This document shows, piece after piece, positions 22,284-31,890 of a stretch of 64,000 nt of DNA (its first letter is position 1; each line of letters starts with the position of its first letter). The stretch comes from Hetaerina americana (Eukaryota; Arthropoda; Insecta; Odonata; Calopterygidae), in assembly GCA_022747635.1 (NCBI GenBank), contig JAKTNV010000027.1, positions 2,279,001 to 2,343,000 of the forward strand, given 5' to 3'. The translations under genes were made by a program, and so were the position numbers. The notes below the pieces were generated by a model. The model had not been told where the DNA came from, ran no database searches, and was given only the letters and a program-made list of their open reading frames with translations.

Positions 22284-22589
22284 AAATCCATGGAGTTCTT
22301 CTCCAGAATTTGACACAATAAGTGTCAAAGCCGTAAACTGTCGAGTTCCTATAATCGTCTCTGTTATTTTATTTTTTTACGACCAATATATTTCCTCGGA
22401 AATGATTTCAAATCATTGCAAAAAAATTGTATTTACCGTCTGTTTTGGCGTTTCTCGTGCATACTGCAGCATCCACGAATCAATGGGAACAGAAAAGAAC
22501 TCATCTTCTTCGCAAAAAAAACATAAGACGGTCATGTTGCTGAAAAAAGTGACTGCGTTCTGTTTGAGTCGCCTTCCTTCCATTTCAAG
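22284..22589. other. spacer, nothing recognised
   Basis: AT-rich, with a T-run at 22370-22379. No supported feature. Confidence 0.4.
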
Positions 22590-22890
22590 GGACGATGGCC
22601 GTCATGGCATCCCCCGCGGCACTCCTTCAAGGCGAAGATACGCGCGGAGGGGAGAGTAAGGTGTGATCGCGTCTTTCGGGGGGATTCCCCCGTTCTCCGG
22701 GAAGCAAAAGGCGGCGAAGGTGTGTGTGTGATTGCGGGGTGGGGAAAGTGAGTGCGCCCGGGGCGGAGAAGGGATGGGTCGGTCGTCCGGCGACTGCCCC
22801 GAATCCTCGGAGGAGCGCATCAAACGCTTTGACCCGCTTCCACGGGCCATCTGCTGCGCCCTCACGCACTCACTCTCTCTCCCTCTCACA
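22590..22890. other. GC-rich patch
   Basis: CpG dinucleotides are frequent (e.g. GGAAGATACGCGCGG-like stretches near 22630) and composition changes sharply at both edges. Overlapping frames on both strands appear compositional. Confidence 0.5.
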
Positions 22891-23044
22891 CAAATGCGTG
22901 ACACACAAAGGTTGAACCACCGGCTTCATCCTCTCAAGGTCAAACTCTAGCGGCGGAACAGCTTAAGCTTCATTTATGTTTGAAATAACGGAGAGGAGAA
23001 AGGATTGATCGAACAGAACATTGAACACATTTCGTGAAAGTTCT

Positions 23045-23110
23045 TCTACATCTACATTATACTTTGTAGCCCGCAAAGAGGGTTTGGCGGATGAGGTTCG
23101 TAATTAGCAT
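23045..23110 (-). mobile_element. decayed LINE tail
   Basis: TTCTACATCTACATTATACT followed by a mutated hairpin. It is placed head-on against the plus-strand LINE that starts at 23124. Confidence 0.5.
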
Positions 23111-23123
23111 TTGTTATCCAAAC

Positions 23124-23842
23124 CTAGTTAGGCCTTGAGTATGGTCTGCAAGTGTGTATGGGATCCTCATGAAGTAGGCTTGATTTCGGAACTAGATCGA
23201 GAGCAACGAAGAGCAGCTAGTTAAGTGCTAAGTTGTTACGTAAAAGGTAGCAACGTCACGACAGCATTGGAAAATCTAAGGTGGGGTCACTAGTTTATCG
23301 CAGGCTAAAATACCGCTTTGAATTACTGCATACATTTGAGGCATGTTACTTATCTGAGGATGTTAGGGACATATTACAGGCCCCCACTTACTATAATAGA
23401 TCAGATCACCAGCCTAAAATCAGGGAGATTTATTATAGAACGGATTGATTTAAAATGTCGTTTTTTCCTCATATCATTAGACAAATTATTAGACATATTA
23501 TTGAAATAGATACGACAGAAATCGCGTAGGAGATAATTAGAATTAGTTGTGTGTATATTTGTCGATATCTTACAGATTAATTCCTGCATGTTATTTTTTA
23601 TTTAATAGATCCAACGTTTTAACAGTTTTACAGCATGATTTAAATAAACGTATCCTGTTATAGAATATTTTTGCATGTAAGTGCTTTCTTTCGTGCGATT
23701 AGAATTTTTCGAGTGCATGTTCAAACTAATGTTTGTGCAGAGGTGATGTGATTGGGATTATGCATATATGGCTAGTGAACTATATCACCCCCCGCCATAC
23801 GCTCTTGCGGCGGCTTGCGGGTTATCGTGTAGATGTAGATGT
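23124..23842 (+). mobile_element. CR1/L2-type LINE 3' end, second subfamily
   Basis: Decayed RT thumb (GMGSS-like reading of the WDPHE box at 23155-23185), then LNFELLHTFEACYLSEDVRD-like and DRFKMSFFPHIIR-like codons to 23480. A 3' UTR of about 300 bp, the tail hairpin at 23787-23825 and GTAGATGTAGATG close it. It shares its 3' UTR with 26584-26773 and its RT segment with 303-1035. Confidence 0.75.
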
Positions 23843-23865
23843 CTAAATGTCTAGATGAAGAAACC

Positions 23866-23925
23866 TACATAATAGCCCGAAAGCCGCCTACAGGATGAGT
23901 GGCACGGGGTACGTACAACAAGGTA
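23866..23925 (-). mobile_element. LINE tail
   Basis: CCTACATAATAGCCCGAAAG and the following hairpin match the tail on the minus strand, 24 bp from the plus-strand tail to its left. Confidence 0.55.
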
Positions 23926-24044
23926 GTCACAGCGCGCTAAGTGTTGCGATCACGTGCCGTGCATGAAAGAGTGGTAGTTACAAAATACTTCTGTGATATT
24001 AGATTCATGAAAAATTAGTTTTCTCTTTCGTGGCGAAGAAACTA

Positions 24045-24366
24045 TGAGGAGCTAGGCTAGTGATTACTCAAAGAGCGAATGTTAAATTACAGATTAAACT
24101 TTTTGCCTGAATTGGTAAGAGGTTTCTTTAGCAAAGATTTTGAAAATGTATTACTTGTCCACCCTACTACTGTAGGGGGTATCATGTAAATCAAATTAGA
24201 GGTTTTAAATGTTGAACAGATTTAATATGGCGTTCTTCCTTCGAAAGATGGGAGTTCAGAATAACGTCCGATCGCGTTAGAGGGGAAAAAGTATATTGGG
24301 TTAAAATAGCCTGGCGTAATAACCCCCTGCTACACACCTTAGTGGTGGCTTGGAGGGTACTATGTA
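24045..24366 (+). mobile_element. LINE 3' end, third subfamily
   Basis: Codons resembling LNYRLNFLPELVRGFF, then a mutated SDH block and DLIWRSSF-like terminus, then a short UTR and the tail CCCTGCTACACACCTTAGTG. It is closest to the fragment at 29395-29535. Confidence 0.6.
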
Positions 24367-24381
24367 AATAAATGTAAACTT

Positions 24382-25530
24382 ACGGGTCCCCACCCCTGGC
24401 ATCACAGGTAGTGGGTGAAAACACTACCCTTAGAAGAGAATGAAGCCATATGCAAAACCAACAAATTCATGCATATCTACATCCACACGATAAAAAAAAA
24501 CCATAAACACAGTAATCAACCCGAAGGTCGGTTTAGTAGGTGATGGTAGAGTTCACCCAGTACTAAGCCCTATACGGCGTGTGAAAATTCACACATCAGG
24601 GTAGGGGGGCCAGTTCCTTTCCATGTGCCGGTTATGGTTTCCCAGGAAGACCTGGTACCCGAAATATCACTTCAGCTTGGGTGGAGCTGCAGGTGCTCAG
24701 AGTGCCTTGCCCGGGAATTGAACCCGGGACCCTCCGGTCAGCAGTCCAACGCTCTACCCACTGAACTACCGCAACCCGCATCCACACGATATACATACGA
24801 AAACCTCTTTAACTTAAACGCATGTAAATACATATTACTATCATTTAACATAAAAATGCACCTGCAAATATATCTTATGTCTACGCAGCGTATAATCTTG
24901 CCCTGACTTATAAATAGAATGTCTTCAATATTTCTATAGTGACTTTTATTTCTTAATATTATGGTTCCTCATTGTCCGGGGGAAGAATGAATATTTGTAT
25001 CCATCTGTCCTGGAATATATTTCTCCCTTGTCTTTTATATTTGTGGTCTAATATACCTAAATAGTGTGAGGGCATAAAAATGCCATTAGTGTCGTTGTTA
25101 AACCCCGTTTGTTGTATGACCTATTAAAATTCTAAGTCTCGCTTGTTCTCTTCGTATCTCAAGTGGCTCCCAGCCTAAATCCCAACTCCTAAATCCCCTA
25201 AAACTGCTGTCACAGTCATCTTCTTATTATAACAATTTTTGACCAATCTCGTTGATTTTTGCTGAACTTTATCCAATTGTTTAATCAGCGATTTCTCCCA
25301 AAGATCCCATACGCTTGCGACTCATTGCGGCTAAATGTGGCAATACTAAAGCGAAATAGCACCTCTCTTGTAACTATCGAATTGCATTTCCCCAGCACTC
25401 GTTTAATGAATTCGAGTTTCTTTAAAGTGGATCCGTGGATGTGGTTTCCACGAAATCCTGATTTATGGTCCCCATTAAAAGCGTGGTGTTAAGACTACCC
25501 GGAAATAATTAACTTGATCTCCCGATATAA
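24382..25530 (-). mobile_element. CR1/L2-type LINE 3' half, interrupted by a SINE
   Basis: Minus-strand reading from 25520 runs through an RT C-terminal segment (GVVLTPRF-like, RPHLEYAA-like and LGWEPLEIRREQARLR-like boxes, with frameshifts), the terminal YKYSFFPRTMRNHN-like block near 24985, a 3' UTR, and a mutated tail near 24385. The SINE at 24493-24778 sits in the 3' UTR with exact target duplications, so it inserted later. Confidence 0.8.
24493..24778 (-). mobile_element. tRNA-derived SINE family 1, complete copy
   Basis: A 286-bp unit flanked by perfect 13-bp direct repeats CATCCACACGATA (24480-24492, 24779-24791). The minus strand begins GGGTTGCGGTAGTTCAGTGG, with A box TAGTTCAGTGGGTAGAGC and B box GGGTTCAATTCCC at tRNA spacing. 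The body contains the CCGACCTTCGGGTTGATTAC segment and ends in a T-run. A second copy is at 61021-61304. Transcription would be by pol III from the internal promoter. Confidence 0.9.
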
Positions 25531-25539
25531 TTTTCCATA

Positions 25540-25596
25540 CCATCCCTGCCATACGCGCAAGTCGCGGCTCGCAGAGGAATATGTAAATGTAATCTG
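25540..25596 (+). mobile_element. LINE tail fragment
   Basis: CCATCCCTGCCATACGCGCA and the GTAAATGTAAT end fit a degraded plus-strand tail. Confidence 0.45.
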
Positions 25597-25700
25597 AAAA
25601 ATGGCATCCCTTCAAGGGTTGCATTTAATTCCCACTGATATTTATTTAACTCTTTATGCTTAAATAATCTTCACAACACTCCTCCCGCACGATTCGAATT

Positions 25701-26577
25701 CAAGGTCTGGCCAATAAATACGCGAACTGGTGCAATATGGCGGCGCTAGTTGCCTGAGACCCAATGAGCTATCTGTGCTTGGCGGATCGTCGAGCTGTGC
25801 GCATGTTGCCAGTTATGTTAGTTTCTGTTGTCCTTGTTTTTACTGTTTGTCGGAAATGGAAATGGACGAAATCATGAGAAACGAAAAGAAATCCAGTTTT
25901 TGGTGAATTAGGTATCACAGTTATCAAGAAATTACTGCAATGTTGACAGTTTTAAGAAAACATCCGTTTTCAAGTGGATTAAGCGTTTTAAAGATGGCCG
26001 ACAAGATGCCACGGATGATGCAAGGCTGGGACGACCTTCAACCACCTGTGTCGACGACAACATTGATCGTGTGCGGTCCCTTGTCCTTAAAGATTGTCGA
26101 AAATCTGTCAGAATGATAGCTGATGAACTGAATTTAGGAAAATCAGCAACAGTGCACACTATTTTAACCGAACATGATGGATGGATCCTTCGCCATGACA
26201 ATGCACCTGCACATTCAGCATTGACTGTTAGCCAGTTTCTGGCAAAAAATTCAATCACCATCCTTGATCATCCTCCTTATTCTCTCGAAGATCTCGCCCC
26301 CTGCTGATTTTTCTTATTCCCAAAATGCATAAAATATGATGAGGGGACATCACTGGGAAGTTGTGGACACAATAAAGCAAGAAACGACGAGAAAACCAAA
26401 AAGCCTTACTGCCGAGGACTTCCGAGGGTGCTTTAATCAAAAGAGGGAAAGAAGAAGATGGAATAAGTGCATAGCAAAGAATGGAGAGTATTTTGAAGGG
26501 GACAAAATTGATGTAGACTATATTTTGCAAAATAAAGTTTTAATGGCATCAGTCTGCGTATTTATTGGACAGGGTTC
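25701..26577 (+). mobile_element. mariner, internally deleted, TIRs present
   Basis: TIRs share CCAATAAATACGC (25711-25723; inverted at 26557-26569). The plus strand encodes the HTH/linker KWIKRFKDGRQDATDDARLG, RPSTTCVDDNIDRVRSLVLK and SVRMIADELNLGKSATVHTI, then directly HDNAPAHSALTVSQFL and DHPPYSLEDLAPC, with a stop at the FFLFP position. The C-terminus lies in 26336-26520 (RRRWNKCIAKNGEYFEG). The second Asp (HDN) is present and the first (DETW region) is deleted. The third is altered: PPYSPDLAPCDF reads PPYSLEDLAPC. The copy is dead. Confidence 0.88.
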
Positions 26578-26583
26578 ATGTGC

Positions 26584-26773
26584 GTATCCTGTTATTGAAT
26601 AATCTTGTATGTGACAACTTTCTTTCAAGTGGTTAAATTTCTTCCAGTGAATCACCAAAGCGATATTTGTGTAGAGGTGACATGATTTGGTATGAGCACA
26701 CATGGCTGGTGACCCAACACCCCCCTCCACACGCCCTTTCGGCGGCTTGCGGGGCATTGTGTAGATGTCTACT
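26584..26773 (+). mobile_element. LINE 3' UTR and tail
   Basis: Shares its UTR with 23640-23842 (CGTATCCTGTTAT start, ATGGCTGGTGACC before the hairpin). Ends GTGTAGATGTCT. It starts a few bases after the mariner right TIR. Confidence 0.75.
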
Positions 26774-26929
26774 TGGATCAAGGCCTTTAACTGCAGATTC
26801 CTGACGACTGGTCACACTGTACTCAATGCGTGGCGTAACCTACGCGCCTCTTTAAGAGCGGCACTTAAAGAGTGGAAGAAAGAAACTCGAGATGGCAATT
26901 TCTCGAGGAATAACGCGCCTCGTTACTCC

Positions 26930-27135
26930 TCGAAGGTGAATGGAATCGCCCAGCGTTTGGATATTTCACTTCACGGAGGAGTGCTCCGGGAAGGTCTTCG
27001 TTGCCCATCCGGTGGTCGCAATCCCCCTTCCCCCCTCCCTCCTCCTCCTCTGCCTGGAGGTCGACCCTCCAATCCGGGCAACCTTGCCGGCGGCATTAGC
27101 ATGCGATCCCCTCCTACGTGGGGGGGAAAGTTTTC
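26930..27135. other. GC-rich patch
   Basis: C-runs and CCTCC repeats raise GC sharply (27025-27125). Frames on both strands are compositional. Confidence 0.45.
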
Positions 27136-27805
27136 GTAAAATGCCCCTCAAAGTTCATTAAGCCGGATTGATTTGCATTTGGACAACAATGCACGGTTGC
27201 CACGACACATAATTTTGCGGTCAAGCTCGCAAATCTATTGGCCGCAGACTTGCTGTCCTGATCTTTCATGTGTGTTCAGTAGATTGAAGGGTGGGATTGT
27301 TACTGTGGGGCTTTGCTACGAGTGTAAAAACATTTCTACTTCTGACCAGCTCTTCTACTGCATTGGCTCTTCGGCACATTCTCTCTGGCAAATTGGTTCA
27401 GATTTTCCTCAATAGAGTTTCCTCTGTAGATTTTCCTCTGTAGATTTTCCTCTGTTGATTTCCCATCATGCCTTAGCTGTTACAGTATGTAAGGCAAGCG
27501 ATATTGCCAAAGATTTCTTTCACAAAATGTGTTAGTTGCGGATGTATTGCGACTCATTTGAGTGACCGGGAGAATAATCAAGTTGAAACCGTGGGGAAAT
27601 GGTTACGACTCATGGATAATGGACACGCTTATATGTTCTGAGTAGTCGATTTGCAAAAGCTCATTACAAGTTTAATAGTGTTCATTTCCAGTACCTGGAA
27701 TTATTCTTCGCCAATATCGATTTTTTATTGAAGACATTCTTCCCGAGAAAAAGTGCGAAATATTTCTTGACGCTTCCATTGCTTTATAACACAAGGAGCG
27801 AATTG
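27136..27805. other. unique DNA with a short tandem repeat
   Basis: A 16-bp unit TTTCCTCTGTAGATTT repeats about three times at 27417-27463. Nothing else is recognised. Confidence 0.5.
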
Positions 27806-28118
27806 GGAACTGGTGCGGTAGCTAACGTACTGGCTATCCACCAAGAGGGTCCGGGTTCAAATCCCGGTGGTGGCAAATATTTTTCATTGGCATCCCGATT
27901 CCTGCTCGAGGTGTTTTCTGGAGGGTACTTTGAGTAAGTACACCGTCTGTCGAATGGGAAGTTAAACTGTGTGACTCCTTGGGGCCTTTCGTTAAGAGTG
28001 GGCTTATGCCGAGCGACACCGGGTTTCTCTTCACCTTTTTTCCCTTCCTGTCCATCCCTAATGGCACAAATTATCTCAGCTGTCGGTCGCCTCCCCTAAA
28101 TACTACTACTCCTACTTT
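27806..28118 (+). mobile_element. tRNA-derived SINE family 2, near-complete
   Basis: The tRNA-like head (GTGCGGTAGCTAACGTACTG, B box GGGTTCAAATCCC at 27853) is followed by a conserved body (TTTCTGGAGGGTACTTTGAG, CCTTTCGTTAAGAGT) and the end CTGTCGGTCGCCTCCC then AAATACTACTACTCCTACT. Other copies: 47848-48150 (-), 63600-63893 (+) and the split copy at 38495/39246. Confidence 0.85.
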
Positions 28119-28789
28119 GACACAAGGAGGAAAAATAATTGGCTCCACGTACAATGAGTCTTGCATGAGCCAAAGGGCAATTTTGATGAAAACGAGATTT
28201 TTTTCGCTGGCAGCATAATGACGTATTGCGCAACCAGATAACATCATGAGAAAGGTCATTTAATCAAATGTATTATTATTAATTCCGTCGCTGCGATTTG
28301 AAATTTTGCTTCGTTCCACGCCTTTGCTCTTTTGCATATTTTGAATAGCATTCAAGATCGTTGGATGATTCCTTTCGTTTCGTAGGAATCTAAATAATTG
28401 GAGAGGAAAGAATGTTCCTTTCCTTTCTGCAGCTTGGAATTGAAGTTCATTGCACTGTAACGCACACCCCCACGGATAAGTGATGAAAACGGCCTCCAAG
28501 CATAAGCATTAGATCCTTGAGAACTAAACTAGCAATGCAACAAAATGCCATTCCCAAACCTTTTTCACGTCCTTTTTCTAACGCCAAATATAAAAAGGCC
28601 GTGTACTGATGAATTTCAAAACCGTTTGCTTGGAACTTCGTCGTCCAGTGTTGGTTTTTGTTGTGAGTTGCAAACACAACCATTAGATTACCATCTCCTC
28701 CCATGTACGTAATTGGACGCGGAATATCCGATTTCCAAAGCTTGTATCCAAATCAGATGTATGGAAATATTTTTCAATAGGGTTTCAAT
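28119..28789. other. unique DNA, frames not supported
   Basis: Minus-strand frames at 28499-28260 and 28704-28447 are open but overlap each other and lack domains. Confidence 0.35.
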
Positions 28790-28803
28790 AAAAATTGGAT
28801 AAT

Positions 28804-29001
28804 GAATAACTGATCGTAGATCTTTTCCACTTGATAAAATTTTTATTTTACGACCGGGTTTCGATGTATTACATCGTCAGGTGTGATGATGTAATACATC
28901 GACACCTGGTGGTAAAATAAAAAAAATTAATCAAGTGGAAAAGTGCTTCGATCAGTTATTCATTATGTTCGACGTCCACCACATCACGCCTGAAGCTACT
29001 C
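28804..29001 (-). mobile_element. fold-back element, copy 1, hammerhead-like loop
   Basis: Bounded by perfect 14-bp direct repeats AAAAATTGGATAAT (28790-28803, 29002-29015). On the minus strand it begins with the end module (TTCAGGCGTGATGTGGTGGA, about 28995-28975), then an arm (28964-28904) pairing with 28860-28801 at about 87 percent identity. The loop carries an inner 14-bp inverted repeat and, on the minus strand, CTGACGA (28880-28874) followed by GAAAC (28862-28858). No protein is encoded. Confidence 0.8.
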
Positions 29002-29015
29002 AAAAATTGGATAAT

Positions 29016-29394
29016 TATAATGTGGTTTTATTTTCCCTGATATTGTTTCTTTTTATTGTTAAATTTCAAAAGTGCTCTTTATGTCAATAATTGGCATGTC
29101 GACCTATGGAAGAACTTTTGGTAATTGAAAATATCGGGTAAATCACGGATCTTGAGGCAATTTTCGATTCTAGAAATACCGAGGGAGAATTTAGTAAGAG
29201 CAACAAAAAATGGACAGCCATAGCATAGCCATCATTAGTTTACTCAAAAGTTGAACCATGGGAATAATTTATCAAATCGTCTTTTGTAACAATGCTTATG
29301 ATTCCCAGAAATTTCTTAGAGTACGAGTATTGTTTTAAAATTAATGCCTATTATTGCTAAGTAGTGATTTTAATCAAGAAATGAAGGGATGAAA
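29016..29394. other. unique AT-rich DNA
   Basis: No repeat or frame of interest. Confidence 0.4.
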
Positions 29395-29535
29395 TAATAG
29401 ATTAAGGATCAGATTACGTACCATTATCCGATCCCGTTAGGGGGGGCGGAAAGTGCTTTGGGTTAATATTAGTCTGCTATGTAATCAAACCCTGCCACAC
29501 AACCTAACGGTGACCTGCAGGGTATAGTGTATAGT
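29395..29535 (+). mobile_element. LINE 3' end fragment
   Basis: Begins near the RT stop and ends in the tail CCCTGCCACACAACCTAACG, with an outer stem CCCTGC/GCAGGG. Immediately downstream is the branch point of the candidate splice site. Confidence 0.6.
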
Positions 29536-29536
29536 A

Positions 29537-29597
29537 TACTAACTAAGATCTAAGTCATTTTAATGTATTTTTTCTCTGTTATCTTTGCAGGTAAGTG
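29537..29597 (+). promoter_or_regulatory. candidate recursive (zero-exon) splice site
   Basis: In order: TACTAAC (29537-29543, the ideal branch-point consensus), a T/C-rich tract (29562-29588), then CAG|GTAAGT with the junction at 29590/29591. A full 3' splice site directly joined to a full 5' splice site is the signature of recursive splicing ratchet points, known from long Drosophila introns and also vertebrates. A second donor (CG|GTGAGC, 29685) lies 94 nt downstream, where an RS-exon donor would be. If real, the plus strand is part of a long intron. The host gene is not visible here. Confidence 0.55.
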
Positions 29598-29684
29598 GAA
29601 TTGGATTCGTGAGATGACGGATCGCGAAACAGAAATCGCACTCTTTGGAGCGCTACTTCCTGTTGTTTGCGAGTGGAGTAATCG
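29591..29684 (+). other. candidate RS-exon or cassette exon
   Basis: 94 nt between the acceptor at 29590 and the donor GTGAGC at 29685. One frame is open throughout (starting at the third base: KWNWIREMTDRETEIALFGA then LLPVVCEWSN). The other two frames contain stops near their starts. It could be a small coding exon, or a non-coding RS-exon whose donor helps define the ratchet point. The peptide is not from any transposon recognised here. Joining it to the acceptor at 30634 would give an immediate stop, so that pairing is not a coding junction. Confidence 0.35.
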
Positions 29685-29796
29685 GTGAGCAACCCTTTAA
29701 TGTCGCTAGTGCAGAGGTTTTCCTGAAATGTGCCAGACTGAATTATCTAACTTTTATCCCAAGGGGATTTCATCCCGATTCTCATAGAACCATTGT

Positions 29797-30050
29797 GATA
29801 TCTACATCTAAATAGTACATCTACATGATACATCTACATGATACATCTACCTAATACCCCGCAAGCCGCCGTAAGGGTGTGTAGCTGGGGGTGTTAGGTG
29901 ACCATCCGTAAAAGGGAACAAAACCGCATTCAAAACCAATACATGCATCGAAATCTATACCCTCAGTGGCGTATAGATTCATGCAAAAATCCTTTCATTT
30001 TACACGCATGCAAATACATATACTATCATCTAACAAATAATTGCATGTAG
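29797..30050 (-). mobile_element. LINE 3' UTR and tail with expanded terminal repeat
   Basis: A roughly 13-bp unit (ACATCTACATGAT) is repeated about three times at 29815-29850 outside the hairpin (29860-29898). The 3' UTR to the right resembles 21310-21475. Confidence 0.78.
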
Positions 30051-30414
30051 GTATTTGTAAAGCCTGACTTCATTTCAAATTTAAATCTTCTTTTTATTTA
30101 AAAATAATATATAAATGTCTCCTGTCTGGAATGCGGACAGTCAATCAATTTACTCTCCGTACCCGCATCAGCCAAAGCGTATTTTATTGTATTACCTTAA
30201 GTATCCAGGAAGATACAAATAAGAGAGGTTAATGCTGGCACAGAAGGGTGTATGATCTAAGGACGGCATTGAATTGCTAGGAAAGAACATGGAGAGAGGT
30301 TGATGGACATTGACGGGGCGGCAGAGAAATAAAGAATCATTTTTTCTGTTAAAAATTCGAGGGCACAGTATCAGGAAACATATCGTAGGACAAATCCAAC
30401 TCAAACAAATGAAG

Positions 30415-30492
30415 AATTACTATAATGGGTGATGATCTAACACCCCCTGCCACACACCTTCGCGGCGCCTTTCAGGGTAAAATGCAGCTGTA
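30415..30492 (+). mobile_element. LINE tail
   Basis: TGATCTAACACCCCCTGCCA and CGCGGCGCCTTTCAGGG. The outer stem is CCCTG/CAGGG instead of CCCGC/GCGGG. Confidence 0.65.
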
Positions 30493-30499
30493 TCTTACC

Positions 30500-30948
30500 C
30501 ATTGGTGCACTTTTCCACACCCTTCCCCCCATCTTTGTTTGCCTCCGCTCCCTTCTCTCCCCTAATATCCCTACCCTCTTTCTCCCACACTCTCCTTATT
30601 TTCCTCCCCCATCTTTTTCCTCCCCTTCCCTCCTAGTTGAGGTCAATGGAGGGGGTGCTTTCCCTTTTTCCTGACGATGATGATGCTAATACATTTAGAC
30701 CCGCGTCGTCACTTGCAAAAGTTTCCCATCCACCAATAAAAGCTCTCCGCGGCACTACGATGACGAGAAGTTCCGCCGACGTTTCGTCGAGTCGATCTTG
30801 GAAACGTCTGCGGCGGAGGTGGATGAGGAGCCGTGGCCCGGTGGAGGTGCCGAGAGGCACTGAGTCAGCGGACTCGCCGAAAAAAGCAGCAGGCCTCATC
30901 GAAGATATGAACGAGATCACGAGGGGGAAGTTAAAAACTAATTGATAA
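30500..30948 (+). other. long pyrimidine tract, acceptor-like TAG and 102-codon frame
   Basis: About 130 nt of almost pure pyrimidine (30500-30630) ends in CTCCTAG at 30634. The frame following it is open to a TGA at 30943 and has an in-frame ATG in good context at 30646. The peptide (MEGVLSLFPDDDDANTFRPA..., then an S/R-rich segment, ending NEITRGKLKTN) has no known domain. It could be a terminal exon or simply another GC-rich patch with few stops. There is no reciprocal donor upstream in phase. Confidence 0.22.
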
Positions 30949-31489
30949 CCCAAAATGTGATGGATGGATATATAGACGCCGATATAAATTAAATCTACTG
31001 TCATTACTATAACACACCTCTCTGCCATCACCTTATATCGTAATCTAATCGCTCTTGAAAATTATAAATTTGTTTTGTGTTTCATTTTGAGATTGCGAGA
31101 GGTGACACTTTTCATAAAACCGGGTCAAATAAAGTGTCAACTTATGATATAGTATCACAATATGACGTATATTACCTTTGAATTGATTAAATGTTACGTC
31201 CTGAATTGGAGCGGATACGTCGTCTACGCCTAATGGTTACGGTGGGTAAGTTAGAGGGCGTTTGAATCATTGCTTCCGTTGCCTATGATGCATAGAGTGT
31301 GGTACATCAACCCGAACACATTTTTTATCATTAATGGTCTCCTCAATTTGACCGGGGGTATCGTTTCATCGGCCGGTGGCCGGTGTGAATTGGGTTCGTT
31401 GAATGCTATTTATTTTAATTTTCAGAAAACAATATTCCGTCATCTGTTTCGCGCATACAACTTGGAGCGATAAGAATTTTCGAATGAGG
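30949..31489. other. unique DNA
   Basis: No feature is supported. Confidence 0.4.
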
Positions 31490-31890
31490 TGAGCAGCGGA
31501 GGTCACCTTCAAATTCCGCGGTCCTATCACGTTGAATCCGACGGTGGGCGGAGAACCGAACCCTTCGAGGGGGGGGGGGGTGGTCCCTCTCGTTTCCCAC
31601 GCACTCCTCTCCCCCGCTGTTCGCGATGGTACCTCCTCTGCGCCCGGCAGCACTGCCCCCGGGGAAAGGGACGCCCTCGCGTGGGACGACACGTCCTCCG
31701 ACCGAGAAAGGAACCGGCGTCGATGGCACTGCCAGATAGCGACGAGTGCTCTCGAGAATGAGCGCGGGGGGTGGGGGACCCAAGGTCCCATCCTGCCCAA
31801 TACCGCCCCCGACCACCGGGAAATCCCGTGGGAAGAAGGCGTTTTCCCTCAGTTGGGGAAGGGGGAGACGACAGGGCGAATCAGGTGTTG
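31490..31890. other. GC-rich patch with a 12-base G run
   Basis: G-run at 31569-31580. Three overlapping frames over 120 codons are open on both strands; the overlap itself argues against coding. Confidence 0.5.

Noticed and set aside
24710..24778. Functional tRNA gene
   Set aside because: Boxes A and B are good, but the unit is the head of a 286-bp SINE with exact target duplications and the anticodon stem pairs poorly.
27806..27880. Functional tRNA gene
   Set aside because: SINE family 2 head; acceptor and anticodon stems do not form, and three related copies share the downstream body.
28119..28704. Two overlapping minus-strand frames as a small gene
   Set aside because: Different frames overlap, neither has a motif or splice site.
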